The notes under the pieces are model-generated. The model was not told the DNA's origin. It saw only the letters and a list, made by a program, of their open reading frames with translations, and made no database searches. Both the position numbers and the translations under genes were made by a program. Positions 54,309 through 64,000 of a stretch of 64,000 nucleotides of DNA are shown here, one piece after another. This DNA is from Haematococcus lacustris (lineage: Eukaryota; Chlorophyta; Chlorophyceae; Chlamydomonadales; Haematococcaceae): positions 939,501-1,003,500 of the forward strand of contig JASKMD010000036.1 of the NCBI GenBank assembly GCA_030144725.1. The letters are read 5' to 3'. Every line of letters starts with the position of its first letter. Positions within the stretch are counted from its first letter, which is position 1.

Positions 54309-56356
54309 TAACGAGCCAGTTTTGTCACTTCACGGGGACAGAATATGCGTGTAAGCCGAGCCAGTTTTGTCCCCGCACGGTGACAGAATATGCGTGTAAG
54401 CCGAGCCAGTTTTGTCCCCGCACGGGGACAGAATATATGCGTGTAAGCCGAGCCAGTTTTGTCCCCGCACGGGGACAGAATATGCGTGTAAGCCGAGCCA
54501 GTTTTGTCACTCCACGGGGACAGAATATATGCGTGTAAGCCGAGCCAGTTTTGTCCCCGCACGGGGACAGAATATGCGTGTAAGCCGAGCCAGTTTTGTC
54601 CCCGCACGGGGACAGAATATATGCGTGTGAGCCGAGCCAGTTTTGTCCCCGCACGGTGACAGAATATGCGTGTAAGCCGAGCCAGTTTTGTCCCCGCACG
54701 GGGACAGAATATGCGTGTAAGCCGAGCCAGTTTTGTCCCCGCACGGGGACAGAATATGCGTGTAAGCCGAGCCAGTTTTGTCCCCGCACGGGGACAGAAT
54801 ATATGCGTGTAAGCCGAGCCAGTTTTGTCCCCGCACGGTGACAGAATATGCGTGTAAGCCGAGCCAGTTTTGTCCCCGCACGGGGACAGAATATGCGTGT
54901 AAGCCGAGCCAGTTTTGTCCCCGCACGGGGACAGAATATATGCGTGTAAGCCGAGCCAGTTTTGTCCCCGCACGGTGACAGAATATGCGTGTAAGCCGAG
55001 CCAGTTTTGTCCCCGCACGGGGACAGAATATGCGTGTAAGCCGAGCCAGTTTTGTCCCCGCACGGGGACAGAATATATGCGTGTAAGCCGAGCCAGTTTT
55101 GTCCCCGCACGGTGACAGAATATGCGTGTAAGCCGAGCCAGTTTTGTCCCCGCACGGGGACAGAATATATGCGTGTGAGCCGAGCCAGTTTTGTCCCCGC
55201 ACGGTGACAGAATATGCGTGTAAGCCGAGCCAGTTTTGTCCCCGCACGGTGACAGAATATGCGTGTAAGCCGAGCCAGTTTTGTCCCCGCACGGGGACAG
55301 AATATATGCGTGTAAGCCGAGCCAGTTTTGTCCCCGCACGGTGACAGAATATGCGTGTAAGCCGAGCCAGTTTTGTCCCCGCACGGGGACAGAATATGCG
55401 TGTAAGCCGAGCCAGTTTTGTCCCCGCACGGTGACAGAATATGCGTGTAAGCCGAGCCAGTTTTGTCCCCGCACGGGGACAGAATATGCGTGTAAGCCGA
55501 GCCAGTTTTGTCCCCGCACGGTGACAGAATATGCGTGTAAGCCGAGCCAGTTTTGTCCCCGCACGGGGACAGAATATATGCGTGTGAGCCGAGCCAGTTT
55601 TGTCCCCGCACGGTGACAGAATATATGCGTGTAAGCCGAGCCAGTTTTGTCCCCGCACGGTGACAGAATATGCGTGTAAGCCGAGCCAGTTTTGTCCCCG
55701 CACGGGGACAGAATATGCGTGTAAGCCGAGCCAGTTTTGTCCCCGCACGGGGACAGAATATATGCGTGTAAGCCGAGCCAGTTTTGTCCCCGCACGGGGA
55801 CAGAATATGCGTGTAAGCCGAGCCAGTTTTGTCACTCCACGGGGACAGAATATATGCGTGTAAGCCGAGCCAGTTTTGTCCCCGCACGGGGACAGAATAT
55901 GCGTGTAAGCCGAGCCAGTTTTGTCCCCGCACGGGGACAGAATATATGCGTGTGAGCCGAGCCAGTTTTGTCCCCGCACGGTGACAGAATATGCGTGTAA
56001 GCCGAGCCAGTTTTGTCCCCGCACGGGGACAGAATATGCGTGTAAGCCGAGCCAGTTTTGTCCCCGCACGGGGACAGAATATGCGTGTAAGCCGAGCCAG
56101 TTTTGTCCCCGCACGGGGACAGAATATATGCGTGTAAGCCGAGCCAGTTTTGTCCCCGCACGGGGACAGAATATGCGTGTAAGCCGAGCCAGTTTTGTCC
56201 CCGCACGGGGACAGAATATGCGTGTCAGCCGAGCCAGTTTTGTCACTCCACGGGGACAGAATATATGCGTGTAAGCCGAGCCAGTTTTGTCCCCGCACGG
56301 GGACAGAATATGCGTGTAAGCCGAGCCAGTTTTGTCCCCGCACGGTGACAGAATAT
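54309..56356. repeat. 45-47-bp hairpin-bearing tandem array, about 45 units
   Basis: Unit: GCCGAGCCAGTTTT, then GTCCCCGCACGGGGAC (a 7-bp inverted repeat around CA), then AGAATAT(AT)GCGTGTAA. Variants in the hairpin: CACGGTGAC (one mismatch) and GTCACTCCACGGGGAC. A 2-bp AT insertion distinguishes 47-bp from 45-bp units. No unique spacers, so not a CRISPR array. Minus-strand frames up to 672 codons are repeat artefacts. A diverged lone unit lies at 59927-59971. Confidence 0.95.
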
Positions 56357-57065
56357 TACTTGAACTGTTTGACTAAGCTGAACCTCACATGAGTGCAAGG
56401 GCTATGCGGAAGGACTACCTAATGCAAGCTTGAGAAGTTCGAACTAAAATTGGATTTCTTGCAAGCATGAAGTGACATGGGAATAATTGGGTTGGACAAT
56501 TGTTGTTGACAACCGGTTAAACAACGAGTCCAACTCTAGTTTGCGCACACAACAACTACAAGCGGGACGCTCGACACTACTCGCGACTAAACATCGATGC
56601 CTTGTGAACTCGCGCAACTGAGAGCTACCTTCACGCTATGCTAATGAGTGGTGCGAGCCTCGCGTTGCAATTTAGTTGCTCGGAATGCCTAATATCTGTC
56701 CTTGGAAGGCACAATGCGTGCCTCGAGTAGCACGCATAGGAAGGTTTACATAGGGCTCGCCTAAGCAAACGGCTCTATTCCACGCCTAAGACATAGTCGT
56801 AATTTGTTGCCCCTACACGCAGGATTTCTGACCACGCGAGGCAAGTAGGTAACGACGAAGCTCAAGGACAGCAAAAAGGACGGCGTGGAGTTGAGCTAGG
56901 CGCGGGGTAGGGCAGCATGGTGAGTCGATTAGGTTGCCACGCATGTTTATGTGGTGACGACGGGCCGTAACTATTTGTTGTGTACTTGTGCTTGCAGGCC
57001 TCTAACCACAACACTCACAAAAGACACAACAGGTGAGACAGCCTCTTGGCCAGCCTTTAGGTTAG
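56357..57065. other. Unique sequence, no confident gene
   Basis: No long frame, repeat or element recognised. A small exon-like segment at 57000-57034 (after CTTGCAG, before GTGAGAC) is the only hint of a gene, and is too short to support alone. Confidence 0.4.
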
Positions 57066-57217
57066 GCCGGCCTTGCACGCCAATCGCAACACCTTGTACA
57101 CCAATTGCAACACCTTGTACACCAGTTGCAACAACTCGTATGCCAATTGCAACACCTTGTGTACCAATCGCAACATCTTGTACACCAATTGCAACACCTT
57201 GTACACCTTGGACTGGC
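57066..57217. repeat. 21-bp tandem repeat
   Basis: About seven copies of CAATTGCAACACCTTGTACAC plus C, with CGTATGC and TGTACC variants. The core CAATTGCAACACCTTG recurs in the 85-bp array at 58797-59650. Confidence 0.95.
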
Positions 57218-57219
57218 CT

Positions 57220-58445
57220 ACCATGACGCACCCCATGCGCTTCGCCTTACCACGCAGGCCGGTGAGGCAGGCGGAGAACAACCAGCCCACCACACGCCAA
57301 CAGCGCATGCTCTAGCCACGCATGACTAGCCTGCCATGACGCAACCCCATGCGCTTCGCCCCACCACACAGACTGGTGAGGCAGGCGGAGCACAGTTTGC
57401 CCACCACACTTCATCAGCGCATGCTCTAGCCACGCATGACTGGCCTGCCATGACGCAACCCCATGCGCTTTGCCCCACCACGCAGGCCGGTGAGGCAGGC
57501 GGAGTTCAACCAGCCCACCACATGCCAACAGCGCATGCTCTAGCCACGCATGACTGGCCTGCCATGACGCAACCCCATGCGCTTCGCCCCACCACGCAGA
57601 CCGGTGAGGCAGGCGGAGCACAACCAGCCCACCACACTCCAGCAGCGCATGCTCCAGCCACGCATGACTGGCCTGCCATGACGCAACCCCATGCGCTTCG
57701 CCCCACCACGCAGACCGGTGAGGCAGGCGGAGCACAACCAGCCTACCACACTCCAGCAGCGCATGCTCCAGCCACGCATGACTGGCCTGCCATGACGCAA
57801 CCCCATGCGCTTTGCCCCACCACGCAGGCCGGTGAGGCAGGCGGAGTTCAACCAGCCCACCACACGCCAACAGCGCATGCTTTAGCCACGCATGACTGGC
57901 CTGCCATGACGCAACCCCATGCGCTTCGCCCCACCACGCAGACCGGTGAGGCAGGCGGAGCACAACCAGCCCACCACACTCCAGCAGCGCATGCTCCAGC
58001 CACGCATGACTGGCCTGCCATGACGCAACCCCATGCGCTTCGCCCCACCACGCAGACCGGTGAGGCAGGCGGAGCACAACCAGCCTACCACACTCCAGCA
58101 GCGCATGCTCCAGCCACGCATGACTGGCCTGCCATGACGCAACCCCATGCGCTTTGCCCCACCACGCAGGCCGGTGAGGCAGGCGGAGTTCAACCAGCCC
58201 ACCACACGCCAACAGCGCATGCTTTAGCCACGCATGACTGGCCTGCCATGACGCAAGCCCATGCGCTTCGCCCCACCACGCAGACCGGTGAGGCAGGCGG
58301 AGCACAACCACGCCCACCACACTCCATCAGCGCATGCTCCAACCACGCATGACTGGCCTGCCATGACGCAACCCCATGCGCTTTGCCCCACCACGCAGGC
58401 CGGTGAGGCAGGCAGAGCACAACCAGCCCACCACACACCACAACC
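57220..58445. repeat. 114-bp satellite with 342-bp higher-order unit
   Basis: A 114-bp monomer marked by GCCATGACGCAACCCCATGC recurs at 57337, 57451, 57565, 57679 and onward to about 58445 (about 10.7 copies). Three monomer types repeat in order, giving a 342-bp higher-order period. Because 114 and 342 are multiples of three, frames stay open on both strands; I treat them as artefacts. Confidence 0.95.
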
Positions 58446-58796
58446 CTACCTTACCTCCCGTCTTGTGCCTTACCCCCCAAACTTGCACCCTACCCCCACA
58501 TCTTGTACCTTACCCCCCAATCTTGTACCTTACCCTCCCCATCTTGTACCCTACCCCCCATCTTGTACCTTACCCCCCAATCATGTACCTTACCCTCCCC
58601 ATCTTGTACCTTACCCCCCAATCTTGTACCTTACCCTCCCCATCTTGTACCCTACCCCCCATCTTGTACCTTACCCCCCAATCTTGTACCTTACCCTCCC
58701 CATCTTGTACCTTACCCCCCAATCTTGTACCTTACCCTCCCCATCTTGTACCTTACCCCCCAATCTTGTACCTTACCCTCCCCATCTTGTACCTTA
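58446..58796. repeat. Pyrimidine-rich repeat, CTTACCCTCCCCATCTTGTA type
   Basis: Irregular units of about 20-45 bp built from TTGTACCTTACCCCCCAATC and TACCCTCCCCATC. The strand is strongly pyrimidine-biased throughout. Confidence 0.9.
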
Positions 58797-59650
58797 CCCC
58801 CCAAACTGCCAAATGCCAATTGCAACACCTTGAAAGCCAATTGCTACACCTTGTACCTTACCCTCCCCATCTTGTACCTTACCTCCCAAACTGCCAAATG
58901 CCAATCGCAACACCTTGTACGCCAAATGCAACACCTTGTATGCCAATTGCAACACCTTGTACCTTACCCTCCCCATCTTGTACCTTACCACCCAAACTGC
59001 CAAATGCCAATTGCAACACCTTGGAAGCCAATTGCAACACCTTGTACCTTACCCTCCCCATCTTGTACCTTACCCCCCAAACTGCCAAATGCCAATTGCA
59101 ACACCTTGGAAGCCAATTGCTACACCTTGTACCTTACCCTCCCCATCGTGCACCTTACCCCCCAAACTGCCAAATGCCAATTGCAACACCTTGATCGCCA
59201 ATTGCAACACCTTGTACCTCACCCTCCCCATCTTGTACCTTACCCCCCAAACTGCCAAATGCCAATTGCAACACCTTGGAAGCCAATTGCAACACCTTGT
59301 ACCTTACCCTCCCCATCGTGTACCTTACCCCCCAAACTGCCAAATGCCAATTGCAACACCTTGGAAGCCATTTGCAACACCTTGTACCTTACCCTCCCCA
59401 TCGTGTACCTTACCCCCCAAACTGCCAAATGCCAATTGCAACACCTTGGAAGCCAATTGCAACACCTTGTACCTTACCCTCCCCATCGTGTACCTTACCC
59501 CCCAAACTGCCAAATGCCAATTGCAACACCTTGGAAGCCATTTGCAACACCTTGTACCTTACCCTCCCCATCGTGTACCTTACCCCCCAAACTGCCAAAT
59601 GCCAATTGCAACACCTTGGAAGCCAATTGCAACACCTTGTATGGCAAGTG
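58797..59650. repeat. 85-bp minisatellite, about 10 units
   Basis: Unit: AAACTGCCAAATGCCAATTG, CAACACCTTGGAAGCCAATT, GCAACACCTTGTACCTTACC, CTCCCCATCGTGTACC and TTACCCCCC. Alternate units carry AGCCATTTGC or AGCCAATTGC, giving a partial 170-bp higher order. It combines the 21-bp core of 57066 with the pyrimidine repeat of 58446. Confidence 0.95.
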
Positions 59651-59930
59651 CCAATTGGAACCACCATGCTAGCCTTTGGCTGCCACCCCAATGCCATTGC
59701 AGTCAGAAGTTGCCACAACATGGTGAGTGAGTGTACACTTTAGCTGCTTCACTCCAAATCTTATGCTTTCAAGTATTGCGCATGGCAATTGTGATGTGTG
59801 GTTGCAGATCAAATCCTTGCAAGTGACGATGCATCCGTTCGTCACAAGGTCCTCGTGGCAAGATGAGCCTATTGATTGTGCACATGGCTTGGTTCTCCAC
59901 ATTGACAAAATATGCCAAGGAGCCGAGCCA
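59640..59930 (+). CDS. Two exon-like segments after the 85-bp array
   Basis: 59640-59718 reads WQVPIGTTMLAFGCHPNAIA then VRSCHNM and ends at a GTGAGTG donor. After an 87-bp intron, TTGCAG at 59806 precedes IKSLQVTMHPFVTRSSWQDE and PIDCAHGLVLHIDKICQ. Splice signals and composition suggest a gene whose upstream part contains, or is buried in, the arrays. Not recognised; the start is unknown. Confidence 0.35.
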
Positions 59931-60009
59931 GCGTTGTCACTTCACAGTGACAGAATATGCGTGTAAGCCGATGTCGCGTTGTAAGCGTGCGATGTGACCT
60001 GTAACAGAG

Positions 60010-60421
60010 TAGTCTGGTGTTTCGCCGCCCGAGCCGGCCCGGGTTGAGTGCGCCGGGAGCTGAGCAGACAGGAAAGACGTGGGCTGATTCCACACGGTTC
60101 CCTCGTTACACTGGGGCTTGGGGAGTGCCTCTGCCGCTGACACAATGCGGGTGACGTGAGGTATCTCAAGCTGCCAAAGCAGCAACACAACAAGGCTCAA
60201 ATACTGAAGTCCGGCACCGTCCAAGCATCTCCCCATGCACTGAGTCAGCAAGACACGTCTCTGCTTGGCTCAGATCACAACCCAGATCGCAACTTAGGAA
60301 ACCCCCAAGGGCAGTCGGCCACACTCAACACCTCAAATGCTCAGTTTAGGCTAAGGTCCATGTCATGGGGCAGAACCCCTCATTACACAATGTGTCTAGT
60401 CACGCCATGTGTTGTGACAGC
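60010..60421 (-). repeat. A2 copy of the split direct repeat
   Basis: TAGTCTGGTGTTTCGCCGCC start; about 412 bp up to B1. Its first 260 bp match 63741-64000. Confidence 0.85.
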
Positions 60422-60460
60422 TGTCGCGTTGTAAGCGTGCGATGTGACCTGTAACAGAGT
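60422..60460 (-). repeat. B1 copy of the split direct repeat
   Basis: 39 bp from TGTCGCGTTGTAAGCG to TGTAACAGAGT, identical to B2 at 59972-60010. The adjoining TTCCCCCC on the body side reads GGGGGGAA on minus, a polypurine-like run at the end of the body. Confidence 0.9.
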
Positions 60461-60581
60461 TCCCCCCAGTGCACAAGTTGGTGGCACAGAAACGCAGTGC
60501 ACTAAAGAGGTACAGGTCACAGCAGGGTTGCAACAATGGTCATGGCACTGTGGATCTTGCTACGGGCAGAACATGGTGGGC

Positions 60582-63500
60582 CTAACCCCATCCATGCCTG
60601 AACCCCCCGCGATACTGAGAGCATGCTGCCAAGGGTAGCGCTAGAAAGGATGGCAGCTCATTGGGTGGGCACGCATGCAGCGTGGGCAGCAGGGCTGTGA
60701 CGGTGCGCAAAGTACAACCCTCACGGATGGTGGTGAGCAGTTCCCGGCCGGCGGTAGCCCAGCTGGTGCCTTTGGGCGGGGGCTTGGTGCGCAGCTGCTG
60801 CCGGGCGTGGCGGCGAGCAGCTCCTAGGCCCAGCGCTGGGTGTTTGGGGGAGCGGGCTGGCAGCTGTGGTCTATTCGTGCCGTGGCTGGGCTTGCTGCGA
60901 GGTTCCCAGGCAGGACCCCTGATTTCCGGGCTGGGAGTGTCCTCCGCAACGCTGGGGGCATGGCTGCAGCCAGGGGCGGCGCTGATCGCACTTGACTGTG
61001 CCCCTGGAGCCCCCAGGTAGCTCACGCCGGTGTGACCACTGCTGCCGTGCTCCCCTTCGCTGTGCGCTAGGCTGGTCACGCTTGCCAAAAGGGACGCAGG
61101 GCTAGTAGGCTCAGGGTGAGCTGCCAAAGAGGTCTCGACCATACTGCTCAGGCCGGGCCAGGCGTCTCTGGCATTGAAGCGCAATGGCAGGGCATAGCTC
61201 ATGAGGGATGTGGGGTAAGCAGCAGGGATTGCTGCCCAATTGGAGGGGCTAGTACCCGCCTCAGTCACAGACTCTTCACAACCACCGGAACTGGTTCCTG
61301 ACACAGCATCCTGCGTGGAGGGCTGCAAGGCAGACAACTGAGCCGGCGGAGTTGGGGGGGCATTGGTAACGGGGTAAGGGCTGGCCACCAAGGATGTAGC
61401 AATCACGCTGGTCTGACTCAGCAGCTGGCCACTGGACCACTCAGCGGGTGGCTCAAAGTACATGGGCAGAGCATGGCGTGGCTGGGTCTCGTTGTGGCTG
61501 AACAGCCGGGGAGCGTAGCTGAGCAAACGACCCACCAGATCTAGCTGGATGCCGTGGCGGAAGAGGATCTCGTTGCCAACCAGCAAGTCATAGGGCAGGC
61601 TGGTGCTGTCTGCCACGACCTGGAAGCGGTGGCGCGACCTGGCAGCATAGGGTGTGCCTAAGGCAAGGCCCACCTCCACCACAGCCGCTCCTTGCGTTTG
61701 GAAGGCGGTGCCCCCGCTCTGAATGATGCGCTGCTGGGAGGGGAGAACCTCGAGCTTCAGCTGGCGGGCCAGGCTTGCGGTGATCAGCTGTGCGCCTGAG
61801 CCAGAGTCGAGCATGACGCCGGGTAGGGCATGGGGAGTACCGTGCCGGTCTAGGACACTGAGGCCTGCGCACACGCTGGGGTTGGCAGCAAAGGGGAGGG
61901 CACGCAGGCTGGAGGCCGGCTGGGCCGGGCCAGTAGCGGCAAGGGCGGCAGACTGCGGCACAGGGATGGGCTGCTGGGCTGCGGTGTCGGTGGCGGAAGC
62001 AACAGCCTGTGCGAGAGGTCGCTCTGCCCTCAGCTGAGCCATGTGGGCCTCCATGACAAGCAAGTTTTGCTGCAAAGTGGACACCTGATGCACTAGGGTG
62101 CGCACAATGTCCGTGATGTCAGCCTGACCCTCTAACTGCATGGGTACCTTGCTGCTGCTGCTGCTGCTACTGCTAGTGTCACGGGGTGCAGCACGTGAGG
62201 CGGGCAGGGCATGGGTGGTGGCACCGCCGGGCGCGAAGCTGAGTGGGCGCTCAGCAGCAGCAGCTAAGGCAATGGCGTAACGCATGGCATGAAAGGCAGT
62301 ACTGACGCTGGTGATGGGCATGTTGGTGAGGCTGTGTAGGGCTGCGTCCTCATCCTCATCCTCGTCCTCACCCACGCCAGGCACGGCAGCGAGGGAGTGC
62401 GCAGGCCCGGGTTGACCCCACTGGGCCGGGCGCAGTTCGGGGTGCTTGCCGAAGCACCACTCCTCGGTGTGCCCGTCCTTGCCGCAGTGGTCACAGCGTG
62501 GGCGACCCCAGGATGGCCCGCTTCTTGGCTGCACGACGGTGTGAGCGCGCAGTGGCGGGGCAGCAGCAGGTGAGCGGGAAGCCATGAACAACCTGAACTG
62601 CTCATACAGGGCCGGGTCAATGGGCTGCGAGCTGGCGGCTGCACCGTGGGAGTGGGAATGGGCTGGAGTGGGGGCGGGCGCTGCCTGCGGCTGCTGTTGC
62701 TTGAGCAGGTGACATTCAGCAGTGCTGTGACTAGTCCAGCGCTGGTGACCCTCACACCAGGACAGGTGAGGCGCAGGAGGCCTGGTTGGTGCCGGAGGTG
62801 CACCCTGGGCGGTGAGGGCGCTGCCAAGCTGCTTGACTAGGCGTTGGGCTGCCTTGACAGCTGTGGGGTTACCTCCCTTTACTTGTCCCAACAGCTCAGC
62901 GGCGTTGACGCCCGCAGGTGCGTTGAGCGGCTTCCCAGCTGCCTGCTCCAGCTGCAGCATGCCAATGAGCTCCTCATAAACCTGGGTTGCAGCAGCTTCA
63001 GCGCGGCCAAGGGCAAGCTCAACCGAGTCTTGAGAATGAGGGGGCTTGGGTTGCCGTGCATAGGTCACCTTGCTGCGCTGCACCAGGTGCTGGCCCTGAC
63101 TGTGGAGCACGTGACGAGGGTGGGGCATGAGGGCATGCAAGAACAGGTTGACAGCACAGAGGCGGCTGAGGTGACCCTCCTCAGCCATGCGCACCAATTG
63201 AGGTGCCATGCGCGCCTTCAGCGAGCGCGGGGCCTCGGTGCGGCCGCTGTCACCCACGTCGCCCAGCTGCACACCCTGGACGTGCTGCTTCAGGAGTACG
63301 GGGTCCGACAGATCGTCCCGCACGATGTCAAGGAACATGGCGATGCAGTGGTCCGAATCCCAGGCCTGTTCGCTGGGGAGCTCTTCGTACCGACGCTGGT
63401 ACTCCTGGACAATAGAGGGCTTGACAAAGCCGTCGGAGAAAGCCGCAGATGCACGGCTAGGCAACTTGCGGAGGACGAGCTGGAGCGCGCTACCACCCCA

Positions 63501-63713
63501 GAGTTCCGCATCGTTGCACAAGACTTGGAGTGAGCTCTGAACGCACTGAAACGAGCGGTCCAGCTCAAAGGGCAGCAACACCGTGCCGGACGATGGCAGA
63601 GGGTGCTTGACGGGCGGCGCCGAGGGGCTGAAACGGCTTCCGATAGTGGGGCCGTTAACCGAACCGGCCGCGTCAGCTGCATAGGAAGATCCGTCCACGG
63701 ACATTGAACTCAT
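60582..63713 (-). CDS. Gag-protease polyprotein of the split-repeat element
   Basis: ATG at 63713 (MSSMSVDGSSYAAD) is the first in frame after A1; 1043 residues, no internal stop. The N-terminal third has a Gag-like helical region (VLRKLPSRASAAFSDGFVK, ARMAPQLVRMAEEGHLSRL). A zinc knuckle CDHCGKDGHTEEWC (CX2CX4HX4C) lies at about residue 405, preceded by a second Cys/His stretch (WCEGHQRWTSHSTAECHLL). Then come an acidic tract, a Ser run, a coiled-coil-like segment (LVHQVSTLQQNLLVMEAHMA) and a retropepsin-like domain at about 630-720 (MLDSGSGAQLITASL, then DLLVGNEILFRHG). The catalytic triad is DSG, not DTG. The C-terminal 320 residues are Ser/Pro/Ala-rich with a basic stretch. Intact, so the element may still make particles using another element's RT. 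Confidence 0.75.
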   Translation of the reverse strand: MSSMSVDGSSYAADAAGSVNGPTIGSRFSPSAPPVKHPLPSSGTVLLPFELDRSFQCVQSSLQVLCNDAELWGGSALQLVLRKLPSRASAAFSDGFVKPSIVQEYQRRYEELPSEQAWDSDHCIAMFLDIVRDDLSDPVLLKQHVQGVQLGDVGDSGRTEAPRSLKARMAPQLVRMAEEGHLSRLCAVNLFLHALMPHPRHVLHSQGQHLVQRSKVTYARQPKPPHSQDSVELALGRAEAAATQVYEELIGMLQLEQAAGKPLNAPAGVNAAELLGQVKGGNPTAVKAAQRLVKQLGSALTAQGAPPAPTRPPAPHLSWCEGHQRWTSHSTAECHLLKQQQPQAAPAPTPAHSHSHGAAASSQPIDPALYEQFRLFMASRSPAAAPPLRAHTVVQPRSGPSWGRPRCDHCGKDGHTEEWCFGKHPELRPAQWGQPGPAHSLAAVPGVGEDEDEDEDAALHSLTNMPITSVSTAFHAMRYAIALAAAAERPLSFAPGGATTHALPASRAAPRDTSSSSSSSSKVPMQLEGQADITDIVRTLVHQVSTLQQNLLVMEAHMAQLRAERPLAQAVASATDTAAQQPIPVPQSAALAATGPAQPASSLRALPFAANPSVCAGLSVLDRHGTPHALPGVMLDSGSGAQLITASLARQLKLEVLPSQQRIIQSGGTAFQTQGAAVVEVGLALGTPYAARSRHRFQVVADSTSLPYDLLVGNEILFRHGIQLDLVGRLLSYAPRLFSHNETQPRHALPMYFEPPAEWSSGQLLSQTSVIATSLVASPYPVTNAPPTPPAQLSALQPSTQDAVSGTSSGGCEESVTEAGTSPSNWAAIPAAYPTSLMSYALPLRFNARDAWPGLSSMVETSLAAHPEPTSPASLLASVTSLAHSEGEHGSSGHTGVSYLGAPGAQSSAISAAPGCSHAPSVAEDTPSPEIRGPAWEPRSKPSHGTNRPQLPARSPKHPALGLGAARRHARQQLRTKPPPKGTSWATAGRELLTTIREGCTLRTVTALLPTLHACPPNELPSFLALPLAACSQYRGGFRHGWG

Positions 63714-63740
63714 ATGCCGCGCGGACCACTTAGCTTGAGA

Positions 63741-64000
63741 TAGTCTGGTGTTTCGCCGCCCGAGCCGGCCCGGGTTGAGTGCGCCGGGAGCTGAGCAGAC
63801 AGGAAAGACGTGGGCTGATTCCACACGGTTCCCTCGTTACACTGGGGCTTGGGGAGTGCCTCTGCCGCTGACACAATGCGGGTGACGTGAGGTATCTCAA
63901 GCTGCCAAAGCAGCAACACAACAAGGCTCAAATACTGAAGTCCGGCACCGTCCAAGCATCTCCCCATGCACTGAGTCAGCAAGACACGTCTCTGCTTGGC
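63741..64000 (-). repeat. A1 copy of the split direct repeat (cut by window end)
   Basis: Matches 60010-60269 base for base as far as I compared, in the same orientation; it continues past the end of the window. Separated from the gag ATG by only 27 bp. Confidence 0.9.

Larger units (their letters stand above)
59972..64000 (-). mobile_element. Split-direct-repeat retroelement with gag-protease ORF
   Basis: In plus order: B2 (59972-60010), A2 (60010-60421), B1 (60422-60460), body, A1 (63741 to window end). A1 and A2 match at a constant offset of 3731; the two 39-bp B copies match each other. Read on minus this is A1-body-B1-A2-B2, the split direct repeat layout of PAT-like DIRS elements such as Chlamydomonas TOC1 and Volvox Kangaroo. 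If A1 is as long as A2 the element ends about 150 bp beyond the window. No RT or tyrosine recombinase is present, so it is probably non-autonomous. It is inserted in a lone unit of the 54309 hairpin repeat. Confidence 0.7.

Noticed and set aside
54325..56343. 495-672-codon GDKTGSAYTHILSPC frames
   Set aside because: Translation of the hairpin repeat; three phases are open simultaneously.
54309..56356. CRISPR-like array
   Set aside because: The whole 45-47-bp unit repeats; there are no unique spacers and the host is a eukaryote.
57247..58352. 338- and 357-codon frames in the 114-bp satellite
   Set aside because: The unit length is divisible by three and both strands are open; no unique sequence or start.

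Overview
The window looks like nuclear DNA of a green alga, probably a chlorophycean. The signs are short GT-AG introns, UGUAA polyadenylation signals behind one coding exon (6843 and 6861), very high minisatellite content, chromodomain Ty3/gypsy elements, Crypton-type tyrosine recombinases and an element with PAT/TOC1-like split direct repeats. The telomere-type repeat is TTAGGG. No rRNA, convincing tRNA or ordinary housekeeping gene is visible. The window is almost entirely nested mobile elements, two large palindromes and tandem arrays, with an assembly gap at 44200-44699.

Layout. 1-3373 is a palindrome of a truncated retroelement 5' region. 5549-6769 is the C-terminal part of a Crypton-like tyrosine recombinase. 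7690-8034 is a short terminal-inverted-repeat (TIR) element of a family with CACTCCTACAA termini. 10944-15608 is a minus-strand chromovirus relic carrying two DNA elements: 11973-14352 (CACTC termini, arrays of the palindrome ATCTGTACAGAT) and 14542-15220 (hAT-like, 8-bp target duplication). 17595-27831 is a nearly complete chromodomain Ty3/gypsy element with identical 191-bp LTRs. It sits in a minus-strand multi-exon gene and is itself split by a 3.5-kb foldback element (21768-25295).

28368-44199 is a second palindrome, about 5.5 kb per arm, carrying a Ulp1-type protease gene. A second foldback copy (36698-40258) lies in one arm only, and the inner end of that arm is capped by a short telomere-repeat tract (35037-35119). 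After the gap come an HNH-type gene (45609-46755) and a Crypton-like recombinase (47137-49912) facing each other. Then follow a 94-bp array, about 1.07 kb of telomeric repeat (52500-53566), subtelomere-like sequence, about 45 copies of a hairpin-bearing repeat (54309-56356) and further arrays. The window ends in a gag-protease element with split direct repeats (59972 to beyond 64000).

Insertions can be ordered because removing each nested element plus one target duplication restores a reading frame. This works for the foldback in the young gypsy element and for both DNA elements in the old gypsy relic. The most interesting material is the CACTC-ended, 2-bp-duplication element group, whose subterminal motif has grown into minisatellite arms several hundred bases long. 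No transposase for it is visible here.
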